24,348 bases of DNA from Candidatus Dormiibacterota bacterium (GTDB lineage: Bacteria > Chloroflexota > Dormibacteria > Aeolococcales > Aeolococcaceae), in assembly GCA_027451645.1 (NCBI GenBank), contig DAIDIX010000003.1, positions 5,416 through 29,763 on the forward strand. The letters run 5' to 3'. Shown here in pieces: positions 14,893 to 22,418 of this stretch. The notes below the pieces were generated by a model. That model did no database searches. It saw only the letters and a program-made list of their open reading frames with translations, and had not been told where the DNA came from. The number at the start of each line of letters is the position of its first letter. Position 1 is the first letter of the stretch. The translations under genes and the position numbers were made by a program.

Positions 14893-15945
14893 TCAGGAGA
14901 GAGCCGCACTGCGGAGCTGCACTCTCTTTCCACGTACGGGAAGCTGATGCTCCCGTATCTCGGGAGAGAGTGCGGGAGGGAGCTCATGCGTCCGTGAAAG
15001 AACAGAGGTGATGGATTTCTCCATTCGGGATCCGAGTACGGAACGGACAGCACCCAGATATGCGTCAGCGACATGTGCCCACTGCGCAGCAGCATCCCTG
15101 CGCAGGAGTTCCGGACTGTATGGTGAAATCGTCCGGTCGTACGGATTGCGGAGAAGCCGGTACATGCCAAGGAGCTGTTCGGGAAGAGTTGCACCGGGAG
15201 TGCTTCCATCAAGGGAGATGAAGAGGAAGCCAGAATCATTCACCAGTACATCCCGTGCATCTGATGGAATGGTGCAGCCACGGGCTGCCATCGTTGCGAT
15301 GGTCCGGACGAGATCTTCGTGTGCATCAAATGTGCTGAGCCGGGAAAGCTCGCTCAAAGCCATGGAATTGAGCACCTGGCCATCTGCAGGCTCTGCAAGG
15401 AGTACTCCATCGGTGAGGGATATCCCCAGAATATGCTGGATGCCGGGAACATCGCGAACCCGGTTCCGAAGGAGTGCATCGCGCAGAAGCTCCGGGGATC
15501 CAGGACGTGCAGGTGTGAGTGCGACTTCTCGGCCCTTGATGGTTATTCTGAATGACCGTGGCTCACTCTGTGCTCCATGTGCACTGGTGTTGTGATGCAC
15601 ATGGGAGAGGAATGGAGAAAGCTTTCGGATCTGTGAACCATATGGAGCAGTTGCTGCTGTGAGCTGGGAGATGGAATGGATTGTATCCATGTCCTTCTGG
15701 GACAGATGGCGGAGGTAGGCCTTCCATGCGAGACGGAGGCTGGCACCTGCAGGAAACGGGAGGAACGCTGCTCCAGTGTCATCGAGAGAGGCTGCAAGTC
15801 GATGTGCTGCTCGGGCTACATGGTGCGAGGATGCAGCTCGTGCAGGGTCAGCTGTCGCAGAGGCTGCGAGACGAAGAGCAAAAAGCTGGATTGCAGCATC
15901 TCGCTCAGCCCTGTCTGCACGTTTCCACCACGTAATACCGGACAT
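14893..15945 (-). CDS. Unrecognised protein with degenerate kinase-like C-terminal half
   Basis: A 350-residue protein of no family I recognise. The N-terminal ~120 residues are Ala/Arg-rich and helical. From about 130 the layout recalls a small-molecule or protein kinase: GIQHILGISLTDGVLLAEPADGQVL at about 168-192 (hinge-like), then PSDARDVLVNDSGFLFISLDG at 227-247, placed like the HxD...N...DFG region but with the catalytic HxD not intact. A helical lobe (PEQLLGMYRLLRNPYDRTI) follows. A Ser-rich C-terminal tail lacks conserved features. The ATG at 15945 has GGAG 7 bases upstream; earlier in-frame ATGs have none. It lies downstream of a response regulator gene on the same strand. The kinase-like assignment is a pattern impression. 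Confidence 0.6.
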   Translation of the reverse strand: MSGITWWKRADRAERDAAIQLFALRLAASATADPARAASSHHVARAAHRLAASLDDTGAAFLPFPAGASLRLAWKAYLRHLSQKDMDTIHSISQLTAATAPYGSQIRKLSPFLSHVHHNTSAHGAQSEPRSFRITIKGREVALTPARPGSPELLRDALLRNRVRDVPGIQHILGISLTDGVLLAEPADGQVLNSMALSELSRLSTFDAHEDLVRTIATMAARGCTIPSDARDVLVNDSGFLFISLDGSTPGATLPEQLLGMYRLLRNPYDRTISPYSPELLRRDAAAQWAHVADAYLGAVRSVLGSRMEKSITSVLSRTHELPPALSPEIREHQLPVRGKRVQLRSAALS

Positions 15946-15990
15946 GCATTGCTCCGATTGATGACCCTTCATCCATCGTACGGACAGTTC

Positions 15991-16024
15991 CGGACATTGC
16001 ACACCCAAAATGCAGCATTGTCCG
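15991..16024 (-). terminator. Hairpin after the response regulator gene
   Basis: Arms CGGACATTGC (15991-16000) and GCATTGTCCG (16015-16024) pair over 10 positions with one T-T mismatch and a 14-base loop, beginning 17 bases past the response regulator stop. No T run follows on the minus strand. It may attenuate transcription between this gene and the next, or be chance. Confidence 0.35.
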
Positions 16025-16041
16025 TCCTGGAGGGGAAAGGA

Positions 16042-16425
16042 CTAGTTCGCCCCTATCTCTATGAGCCTGTCAATGGTGGCGAGCACTTCCTCAGGAGTAC
16101 ATGGCTTTGAGAGCACTGCTGCAGCACCAAGCTGCTGTGCACGTTCACGGGTCACGCGGTCCCCACGATCGGTGAGGACAATGACTCCGAGATCCGGATG
16201 CTGTGGAGAAAAGCGAATTGCCTGGAAGTACTCCAGTCCATCCGTTTCAAGCGTGGCATCAAGAATGAGGAGGGTTGGTGCATAGTCAGGAGCTGTTGCC
16301 CGGAGCTCTCGAGCACTTTTCACCCAGCGAAACTCTTCCATGAGGGGAGAAAGAGTCCGGATGATCGGAGCTGCATCGAGTTCTTGGTCCTCCACATAGA
16401 GGACACGTGCCTGTCGCTGTGACAT
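16042..16425 (-). CDS. Single-domain response regulator
   Basis: A 127-residue CheY-like receiver with no output domain. Acidic pocket residues are E12 and D13 (YVEDQELDA), the phospho-acceptor is D56 (LLILDATLETDG), the switch threonine is T85 (VIVLTDRGD), and the conserved lysine is K107 (AAVLSKPCTPEEVL). No histidine kinase lies in the window, so its partner is unknown. The ATG at 16425 has AGGA 8 bases upstream. It diverges from the NTF2-like gene and precedes the kinase-like gene on the same strand, 96 bases apart. Confidence 0.93.
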   Translation of the reverse strand: MSQRQARVLYVEDQELDAAPIIRTLSPLMEEFRWVKSARELRATAPDYAPTLLILDATLETDGLEYFQAIRFSPQHPDLGVIVLTDRGDRVTRERAQQLGAAAVLSKPCTPEEVLATIDRLIEIGAN

Positions 16426-16552
16426 GCAACCATCCTACAGATTTTGGGGGGTGCATTGGAAGAACCAAGCATCGTACACTTGTGAGATGAATGCCGGTAC
16501 TGGTCGTACGGGCATGGATACCACTGGACATCGTGTGATGAGGGGATGATCA

Positions 16553-17155
16553 ATGCCGACAGATTCACTGATTCGTCGCCTGGGTTCCTCGCTCCGCCAT
16601 GCAATTGTCGGGGATGAGGAGGAAGTGTTTGACGGGGAACGGGTGGAGCTTGATGTTGAACCGGTGTCGGGATGGCAGGTCGAGGAACGGCTGGTGGAAG
16701 CCGAAACAGCACTCCAGGGGGTAGCCCAGTCAACAACGCTTGATCGGGTGTGGAGAACAGCACTGCGTGCGAAGCCGGACGATGGCAAGCCCTGGCCCAA
16801 TGCAAATCCTGCGTTTGTGGAAACCCTTTTCATGGAACTTCTGAAGGTATCCCAGTTTGAACGTGCATTTGCACTTCTTTCACGTGAATGCCGTGCAGCC
16901 TGGTCCTCGCCCCAGGAGTTTGCCCAGTCCCTGGAACACCAGGGACTGACGCGTGTATCTGCAATGGAAGTACGGGAGTGCCAGTTCCTTGAGGCATGGG
17001 AGGATGCTGCGCATGGCGCAACGTTCGAGCATGTTGCAGAACTCCGGGTAGAGTACGCGTTCGCCTTCAAGGGTACGCTTCACCGTATGAACAAGACAGT
17101 GCATGTCGTTGCAGAGGATGGCATGTGGAAATGCTTGTATTTTCCACAGAAATAG
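16553..17155 (+). CDS. Hypothetical protein, NTF2-like C-terminal domain
   Basis: A 200-residue protein not recognised at family level. An acidic N-terminal part (GDEEEVFDGERVELDVE) leads to a C-terminal ~110-residue region that reads like an NTF2/DUF4878 fold. It has an opening helix (ETLFMELLKVSQFERAFALLSRECRA), an SPQEFAQSLEHQ turn, and strands ending FKGTLHRMNKTVHVVAEDGMWKCLYF. There is no signal peptide. The ATG at 16553 has a GAGGGGA ribosome binding site. It is followed closely by another small gene and pfkB on the same strand, probably one transcript. A 12/16 match to parS lies within it at 16876-16891 and is probably chance. Confidence 0.75.
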   Translation: MPTDSLIRRLGSSLRHAIVGDEEEVFDGERVELDVEPVSGWQVEERLVEAETALQGVAQSTTLDRVWRTALRAKPDDGKPWPNANPAFVETLFMELLKVSQFERAFALLSRECRAAWSSPQEFAQSLEHQGLTRVSAMEVRECQFLEAWEDAAHGATFEHVAELRVEYAFAFKGTLHRMNKTVHVVAEDGMWKCLYFPQK

Positions 17156-17208
17156 CGTGTACTACTCATGAGTGCAGCCCCCTTGAGATACGGAGCAGTG
17201 AAGCCCAG

Positions 17209-17592
17209 GTGACAGAACACAACCTTGCAGCGACCATAGCCGAGCAGCAGGCGATCGAGCATGAGGCACTTTTCCGTCGGTCACGGATCGGTCGTACACG
17301 GCGAGCGCTCAGGGAATCGGATGAACTTGTCGCAGTGGTTGAGGAATTCCGGGTCCGGGGACACAGCATGCTTCCGCGCTGGCTGTGGGATGCAGTGGCA
17401 CAGTTTCTCTGGAGAACAGACAGGACATTCCTTGGGGCACTGGGTCGGGAGCGGAGTGTGGAGAATGTTGGAAGTGTTCTCTTTCTCGTGCAGCAGGCTC
17501 TCATGAACCGTTCAGTCGAGGAGCAGGAGCGGGGAACGCGGGGGACCATCATCCCCTTCCCACTCCAGACCCGGCCACCTGTACTCGGGTAG
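17209..17592 (+). CDS. Small hypothetical protein
   Basis: A 127-residue, mostly helical, charged protein of no recognised family. The N-terminal half is Glu/Arg-rich (EQQAIEHEALFRRSRIGRTRRALRESDEL). A more hydrophobic middle follows (LPRWLWDAVAQFLWRTDRTFLGALG), then a C-terminal helix. It stops 7 bases before pfkB, whose ribosome binding site overlaps the gene end. The start is uncertain: GTG at 17209 lies in the gap after the upstream gene but has only GGAG 13 bases away. ATG at 17131 in the same frame would overlap the upstream gene by 25 bases. Confidence 0.6.
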   Translation: MTEHNLAATIAEQQAIEHEALFRRSRIGRTRRALRESDELVAVVEEFRVRGHSMLPRWLWDAVAQFLWRTDRTFLGALGRERSVENVGSVLFLVQQALMNRSVEEQERGTRGTIIPFPLQTRPPVLG

Positions 17593-17599
17593 GAGAGAC

Positions 17600-18529
17600 A
17601 TGACCTGGCGCATGACAGTTGTTGGTTCAGTTGCACTTGATGATGTGCTCACTCCCCATGGACATCGCACAGGACAGATGGGTGGATCTGCACTGTACTG
17701 TTCTCTTGCTGCCTCCCGCTACGTACCAGTGCACCTGGTCGGGATAGTGGGAAAAGATGCTGAAGCGATGATCCGGGAAACGGTATCCACACGGCAGGTG
17801 GACCTGGGGGATCTTGAGGTATCGCACCTCCCGACATACCGGTGGCATGCCATCCACGACTTCACAGAATGGCGCACGAAAAATGAACATGCGGAGTATG
17901 GAGCGTATGCAGCATGGCAGCCTGTACTCTCGACAGCTGCACGAAGTGCAGAAGTGCTCTTCATAGGAAGCATGAATCCCCATCTCCAGCAGGCAATTCT
18001 CGACCAGGTGGAAAGTCCCGCAGTCATTGCAATTGACAGCATGGAGGAGTTCATCCGGACAGAACATGAGCTCGTGCAGTCAGTCATCCATAGGGCTGAC
18101 ATTCTCTTTCTCAACATTCATGAAATCAGTGCTCTCCTCCAGTGTTCAGAAGATGCCTGGGAAACCGAGACAGGGACATTTCTTGCTGGAGCACCACGAC
18201 TTCGTGCAGTGGTTGTGAAGCTTGGACCAGAGGGTGCAGCACTCATCACACGAGACCGTGCTGTACGCATGCCGGCTGCTCCTGTCGATATCGTGATCGA
18301 TCCCACAGGAGCAGGCGATGCTCTTGCAGGGGGATTTCTCGGAACCCTGGCAACGCATGAGGATGCCCATGCAGAAGCCTTTGATGCTGCACTGCTGGCA
18401 GGTCTGTTTTGTGCTGCAGATGCCATATCGACATTCGGCGTGCAGCAGCTGAGGGATTCCTCACGCACAGGTAGCACCTCTGGTGCTGCGTTGGGAGGCT
18501 CCCCGATCGAGCTGGTCACAGAGGAATAG
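17600..18529 (+). CDS. PfkB-family sugar kinase
   Basis: A 309-residue ribokinase-fold enzyme that phosphorylates a sugar or nucleoside-like alcohol with ATP. Motifs are VVGSVALDDVLTPHG at 7-21, GGSALYCSLAASRY at 28-41, LNIHEISALL, and the anion-hole/catalytic motif DPTGAGDALAGGF at 234-246 with base D240. The GSVALD-TP-G...GGSA-Y pattern matches a widely spread PfkB subgroup whose substrate is not established, to my knowledge. The ATG at 17600 has TAGGAGAG directly upstream. The last 69 bases overlap the convergent ArdC-like gene. The final ~30 residues after FGVQQLRD are low-complexity Ser/Thr/Gly. Confidence 0.9.
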   Translation: MTWRMTVVGSVALDDVLTPHGHRTGQMGGSALYCSLAASRYVPVHLVGIVGKDAEAMIRETVSTRQVDLGDLEVSHLPTYRWHAIHDFTEWRTKNEHAEYGAYAAWQPVLSTAARSAEVLFIGSMNPHLQQAILDQVESPAVIAIDSMEEFIRTEHELVQSVIHRADILFLNIHEISALLQCSEDAWETETGTFLAGAPRLRAVVVKLGPEGAALITRDRAVRMPAAPVDIVIDPTGAGDALAGGFLGTLATHEDAHAEAFDAALLAGLFCAADAISTFGVQQLRDSSRTGSTSGAALGGSPIELVTEE

Positions 18530-19291
18530 TGCTGCTGTCCGGATGGTCGTTGCCGACTTCCGGAGCACATCAAGTGCGGAATCCCCACCTCTGCCCCAGG
18601 TGGCGACATAGCCGAAGCTGTAGGCACTGCTGTCGATGCCGAGGTGGTTCATGACAATGAAGGCTACGGACTCTGCTTCAATCTCTGCCCTCATCCTGTC
18701 TGGGCACGATGCATGGAGCATGGCGTGGGAGATCTCATGGATGAGGGATTTGAGCTGCTGTGTTCCCGTATCCCTGGCATTGATCTCGATTGACTTTGCT
18801 GCAGGCCTGCATACTCCGTGTGTCTCGCTTCCAAGTTCCTGAAAGGTGACCGTGAAACCGAGCGCAGCAGCGATACGGCATGCATCTTCGAGGATGTCCG
18901 TGCCAATGGGTGCTGCGAGAACATCACAGGGAGCTGGAAGCGGATCTCCCTCAGTCTGTGAAATGTCGAAGACGGGAACGTACCGGAAACCGAAGGGAAC
19001 CGTATCCTCTCCGTCCTCCTGTGTGGGGCGGAGGGGGGCCACAATGTACAGAGCCTTCTCTCCCCTCCGCACCTGACGTCCAAGCCGTTTCCAGGTGGAA
19101 TAGCTTGCCACCTTTGTCGCAGTTGGGCGCTGGGAGGCTATGAGGAGGACATTCCTGGCACTGTAGGTGCGGAAGCGGTTGACCATTGCAAGCCACTCCA
19201 TCCACCGGTCCGTCGTGCAGAGATCGAGTACACCGCGTGTCAGGCGGGAGAAGGCAGTATCAGTGAAATCTGGTGATGTAGCCGTAGTCAT
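18461..19291 (-). CDS. ArdC-like N-terminal domain plus M78-type metallopeptidase domain
   Basis: A 276-residue protein related to plasmid anti-restriction protein ArdC. Residues about 12-115 match the ArdC N-terminal single-strand-DNA-binding domain: FRTYSARNVLLIASQRPTATKVASYSTWKRLGRQVRRGEKALYIVAPL (37-87). The C-terminal zincin domain has HEISH at 185-189 and a downstream glutamate cluster RAEIEAESVAFIV, as in ImmA/IrrE (M78) peptidases. ArdC proteins protect incoming DNA from restriction, but chromosomal copies have unknown roles. The ATG at 19291 has GGAGG upstream. It is transcribed alone between NRAMP and pfkB, and I see no plasmid or phage genes beside it. Its 3' end overlaps pfkB by 69 bp. 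Confidence 0.88.
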   Translation of the reverse strand: MTTATSPDFTDTAFSRLTRGVLDLCTTDRWMEWLAMVNRFRTYSARNVLLIASQRPTATKVASYSTWKRLGRQVRRGEKALYIVAPLRPTQEDGEDTVPFGFRYVPVFDISQTEGDPLPAPCDVLAAPIGTDILEDACRIAAALGFTVTFQELGSETHGVCRPAAKSIEINARDTGTQQLKSLIHEISHAMLHASCPDRMRAEIEAESVAFIVMNHLGIDSSAYSFGYVATWGRGGDSALDVLRKSATTIRTAALFLCDQLDRGASQRSTRGATCA

Positions 19292-19331
19292 GTGGGTGTC
19301 CTCCGTGTGTATGGAAGGAGCATGACGGGGC

Positions 19332-19355
19332 TGTGCGACAGCAGTCTGTCGCACA
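19332..19355. terminator. Perfect 10-bp hairpin between ArdC-like and NRAMP genes
   Basis: Arms TGTGCGACAG (19332-19341) and CTGTCGCACA (19346-19355) are perfect inverted repeats around a CAGT loop, starting 7 bases past the NRAMP stop. No T run follows on the minus strand, so it is not a textbook terminator. Since it also lies 41-64 bases upstream of the ArdC-like start codon, an operator role for that gene is an equally good reading. Confidence 0.55.
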
Positions 19356-19362
19356 TGCAGGT

Positions 19363-20715
19363 CTAGAGGGAGTTCATCAGGAGAACGATATCGAGTGCGA
19401 TAAGAGCCGCAATAGTGATGAACGAAATGATGTTGAGAAAAAGGGAGTTCCGGTGCCTGCCGAGAAGAGACATGTCATTTGCAAGGATGAAAATGAAGAT
19501 GAGTAGAACGGGAAGGAGGATGCCATCAAGTGTCTGGGTACCAATGGCAACACCAGTGATTGAAATATGCGGGAGAAGCATCACGCCCGCTGTGATGATG
19601 ATGAGTCCGAGGAAGAGCATGAAGAACAGGGGTGCTTCGCTGAACTTCCGCTGCACACTGCGTTCAGCACCAAAGGCCTCGCAGACGACAAACGCTGTAC
19701 TGAGGGGGAGAACTGCTGCTGCGAGAAGTGATGCACCGAGCAGGCCAACAGCGAAAAGCTGCTGGGCATGAATGCCAACAAGGGGTGTCAGTGCCCTGGC
19801 TGCTGCACTTGTGCTCGTTATTCCGATTCCTGCAAGACCATGGGGGAAGAGCGTTGCAGCTGTCGTGATGACAATGAACACAGACACGATATTGCTGAAT
19901 GCTGCTCCCGAGATGATGTCCGCACGAACATACGGGAGATCTCCCCGGGAGGACCCCTTGTCAACAATTGATGACTGAAGGTAGAGCTGCATATAGGGAG
20001 TGATGGTAGTCCCTATGAGCGCTATGACATCGATGAGGAATGCACTGCCTGCGACTCCAGGATGGGACAGAGAGGGAACAAGGAAGGAGTGCCCAACGGC
20101 TTTCCACTGTGTAGGCACGAGGAATGCAGTGACGAAGTAGCTGAAGAACGCAAGGCCGAGAGCCAGGAAAACCCGTTCCACAAGCTGGCGGTTTCCCCGC
20201 ATGACAATGATGGCCACAAGAAGTGCAGCACTAAGTATGGCAAGCGTTTTTGGTATGCCAAGGAGGCCGAGTGCGCCTGCAACCCCAGCAAATTCGGCAA
20301 GAAGTGTACCGCCGTTCGCAATGATGACAACTACAGACACGAAGAGAGTCCACCGGACACCAAACCGCTCACGGATGAGGTCCATGAGCCCCTTTCCGGT
20401 AATGCAGCCGAGCCTTCCTACCATTTCCTGCACGACAATGAGCGAAATCGTGATGGGAATGAATGTCCAGAGGAGGGAGTAGCCGTATTTTGCTCCAATA
20501 TTGCTGTAGGTAAAGACTCCGCCAGCATCGTTCCCTGCGTTGGCAATGATGATTCCCGGACCGACAATGGCAAGAAACCGGAGAACAGGGGCTGGGGAGA
20601 ACCGCTTCCGTACTGCTGCAGGAGAGGGTGTCCGTTCCCCGAGAGACACGACCTTTTGACGAAGAGAAGATGCTGGCCGCCGGGAAGTGCTGTCTGTCTT
20701 CCTCTTCTCCGTCAC
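19363..20715 (-). CDS. NRAMP-family divalent metal transporter, non-classical metal site
   Basis: A 450-residue protein with about 11 hydrophobic segments; the first ~45 residues are a basic cytosolic leader. It is a LeuT-fold NRAMP, but the metal-binding motifs differ from Mn/Fe transporters. The TM1 DPGN motif is DAGG here (63-66, within ANAGNDAGGVFTYS). The TM6 MPH motif is TPY (239-241, within GTTITPYMQLYLQSS), so the sulfur ligand is missing. Loss of that methionine is a feature described for NRAMP-related magnesium transporters, so Mg2+ or a hard divalent ion is plausible (inference). The start is GTG at 20715, overlapping the stop of the upstream MgtE-like gene in GTGA. Confidence 0.92.
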   Translation of the reverse strand: MTEKRKTDSTSRRPASSLRQKVVSLGERTPSPAAVRKRFSPAPVLRFLAIVGPGIIIANAGNDAGGVFTYSNIGAKYGYSLLWTFIPITISLIVVQEMVGRLGCITGKGLMDLIRERFGVRWTLFVSVVVIIANGGTLLAEFAGVAGALGLLGIPKTLAILSAALLVAIIVMRGNRQLVERVFLALGLAFFSYFVTAFLVPTQWKAVGHSFLVPSLSHPGVAGSAFLIDVIALIGTTITPYMQLYLQSSIVDKGSSRGDLPYVRADIISGAAFSNIVSVFIVITTAATLFPHGLAGIGITSTSAAARALTPLVGIHAQQLFAVGLLGASLLAAAVLPLSTAFVVCEAFGAERSVQRKFSEAPLFFMLFLGLIIITAGVMLLPHISITGVAIGTQTLDGILLPVLLIFIFILANDMSLLGRHRNSLFLNIISFITIAALIALDIVLLMNSL

Positions 20716-21962
20716 AAGAGCCTTGCCCTTCTGCGCATGCCCTGAGGCATGACAGTGTCCATGGCATCGTCGATAGTCACAATGCCCTGGATGCGGTCCT
20801 CATCATCCACAACGGGAATAGCCAGGAGATTGTATTTCGCAATGACAGCTGCGACATCCTCCGGCTCTGCATCGGTGGGCACTGCAACAACGCGCTCGAT
20901 CATGAGGGATGTGATCGGTGTTTCCGGTGCAGCCACAATGAGGTCCCTGAGGCTCAGGACACCGAGGAGATGCTCAAGCTCATCAATGACGTAGACGTAG
21001 TAGATGGATTCTGCACTTGGTGCACGAAGACGGATCTCTGCAATGGTCTCCTCGGCAGTAAGCGTGCTTGGAATGGAGACATACTCAGTCGTCATGAGTC
21101 CACCAGCTGTGTTGTCCTCATACGTGAGAAGCTCTGTGACATCCTCGGCCTCTTCCTGCTCCATCTTTGCAATGAGTTCTTCCCGGCGGTCCTCAGGGAG
21201 ATCTCCGAGGAAGTCTGCTGCCTCATCGGGAGACATTGCCTCAAGAATGTCTGCAGTCTGCTCATCATCGAGAGTGGCGAGAATCTGTGCCTGAATCTCA
21301 TCGCTTGTTTCCTCGAGCGTTTCCGCAGCTGTCTCAGCATCGAGACCCTGAATGATGGCAGCACGGTCAGTCGACCCAAGCTGGCTCACGATCTCTGCAA
21401 TGTCCGCGGGATGCATCTTTCCGAGCTTGCGGTGGGAGATGCGAAGCTTGACTGATGTCTGGTCGCTCCGTACTGGGTCGACTACGTCCCAGGAAATGAT
21501 TTTGTGGGGGAAATTGCGATGGAACACACGGGTCATTCTGCGGCCTGTGGATTCAAGACCGAGCCTCCTGAGGAGCCCCCTTGTGCCGATATCGACACCG
21601 ATGAGAACAAGTGAACCGTTCACTACCTGGAGCTGGAGATCATTGACACGGACAACCCTGCGTCCATCCGTATCGACAATCTGGCGGTCGAGAATGTCCC
21701 GCGAGAGCCAGGTCTCCGAATCTGCACGAGGATATTCACGGAGGGCTTTGGTTGGAACATTGAGACTGAGCTCATTGTTTTCCCCAGCACGGACAGCTCC
21801 CCAGTCAATCGTTCGAGGGAGGTGGCTCCCGCCACGGATTGCGAATGCAGTGACGATGGGATACGGTTCACGCATGCGGACTATGAGATCTTTCACTGTG
21901 CCCACGCGCTGCTGGTTGATATCAACGATATCAGCGCGGAGAAAGTCGGTGAGAAAGATCAT
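20712..21962 (-). CDS. Soluble MgtE-N/CBS protein with two PRC-barrel domains
   Basis: A 416-residue cytosolic protein. It has two PRC-barrel-like domains (about 4-70, FLRADIVDINQQRVGTVKDL, and 85-165, LSRDILDRQIVDTDGRRV). An MgtE intracellular N domain follows at about 185-285, with helical repeats such as HPADIAEIVSQLG and MSPDEAADFLGDLPEDRREEL. Two CBS domains end the protein (TAGGLMTTEYVSIP at 285-298 to about 345, then 350-405). The MgtE transmembrane pore is absent. MgtE N/CBS domains sense Mg2+, so this is probably the sensor/regulator of the adjacent NRAMP transporter (inferred from the GTGA overlap). The start is ATG at 21962; a TTG 4 codons earlier is possible. Candidate -10 GATAAT lies at 22011-22016. 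Confidence 0.9.
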   Translation of the reverse strand: MIFLTDFLRADIVDINQQRVGTVKDLIVRMREPYPIVTAFAIRGGSHLPRTIDWGAVRAGENNELSLNVPTKALREYPRADSETWLSRDILDRQIVDTDGRRVVRVNDLQLQVVNGSLVLIGVDIGTRGLLRRLGLESTGRRMTRVFHRNFPHKIISWDVVDPVRSDQTSVKLRISHRKLGKMHPADIAEIVSQLGSTDRAAIIQGLDAETAAETLEETSDEIQAQILATLDDEQTADILEAMSPDEAADFLGDLPEDRREELIAKMEQEEAEDVTELLTYEDNTAGGLMTTEYVSIPSTLTAEETIAEIRLRAPSAESIYYVYVIDELEHLLGVLSLRDLIVAAPETPITSLMIERVVAVPTDAEPEDVAAVIAKYNLLAIPVVDDEDRIQGIVTIDDAMDTVMPQGMRRRARLL

Positions 21963-22253
21963 GAGAAGCCCCAAGTAGTGCGTACATCCGTGGCTGGTGC
22001 ATTGTCATTATCCCAGAGAAACTCCATTATGTTGTGGGAACGTGACAGGAGGAGTGTCGGGGAAGGGGAAAGGCGCGGCACGGGATGGCATTGTGTGAGT
22101 CGTTTCAGCCACATCAGGGTGCTCCAGTGTTCTGCTTGCCGGCCCAGTTCCGCATCGGTACATGCAGACAGTCCAACAGTGCCAGTGCGGCAACAGTCCT
22201 CCTGCCAATAGCGTGAAGGAGCAGTATGTCCGGGATGGAGCCGGGGGGGTAAG
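21963..22253. other. Intergenic stretch without a convincing gene
   Basis: About 290 bases between the MgtE-like gene and a possible small ORF. The first ~55 bases should hold the MgtE-like promoter. A plus-strand 43-codon frame from ATG 22085 to TGA 22214 is rich in Cys, Ser and Gln and is not convincing. I see no tRNA T-loop, M-box-like riboswitch or T-tract terminator. Confidence 0.4.
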
Positions 22254-22418
22254 GTGTCTTCCAGGGGCCGCATATTTCGGGCAACAGCTGAACAGGTACG
22301 CAACCGCCTCCTTCCTGCACGTGCGATTGGTGAAGCATACGGACTCGTTGTGACAGTGACGCGCACGGACATTCCCTACGGGCAGACGATATCAGGGGTC
22401 CCGGAGGGAGGGCATTGA
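22254..22418 (+). CDS. Possible small protein or fragment of a broken gene
   Basis: A 54-codon frame from GTG 22254, preceded by the purine run GGGGGGGTAAG, to TGA 22416. The residues look like real protein, with an amphipathic helix (FRATAEQVRNRLLPARAIGE) followed by a beta-like stretch (GLVVTVTRTDIPYGQTISG). Codon choice resembles the flanking genes. After a shift into the next frame, RREGIEKLFYGDAAEKRNG continues to a TGA at 22468-22470, so this may be one gene broken by a frameshift at a G-rich string near 22395-22412. No family is recognised; a loose likeness to PASTA repeats is only an impression. Confidence 0.35.
   Translation: MSSRGRIFRATAEQVRNRLLPARAIGEAYGLVVTVTRTDIPYGQTISGVPEGGH

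Noticed and set aside
16876..16891. Third parS-like site TCTTTCACGTGAATGC inside the NTF2-like gene
   Set aside because: Only 12 of 16 positions match and the outer half on one side is lost, so specific ParB binding is unlikely.
20628..21455. Plus-strand open frame (275 codons) opposite the NRAMP/MgtE-like junction
   Set aside because: Shadow of the two minus-strand genes; Cys-rich composition and no recognisable domain.
21963..22253. Mg2+-sensing riboswitch (M-box) upstream of the MgtE-like gene
   Set aside because: I looked on the minus strand for the conserved M-box blocks and a terminator helix and saw neither.
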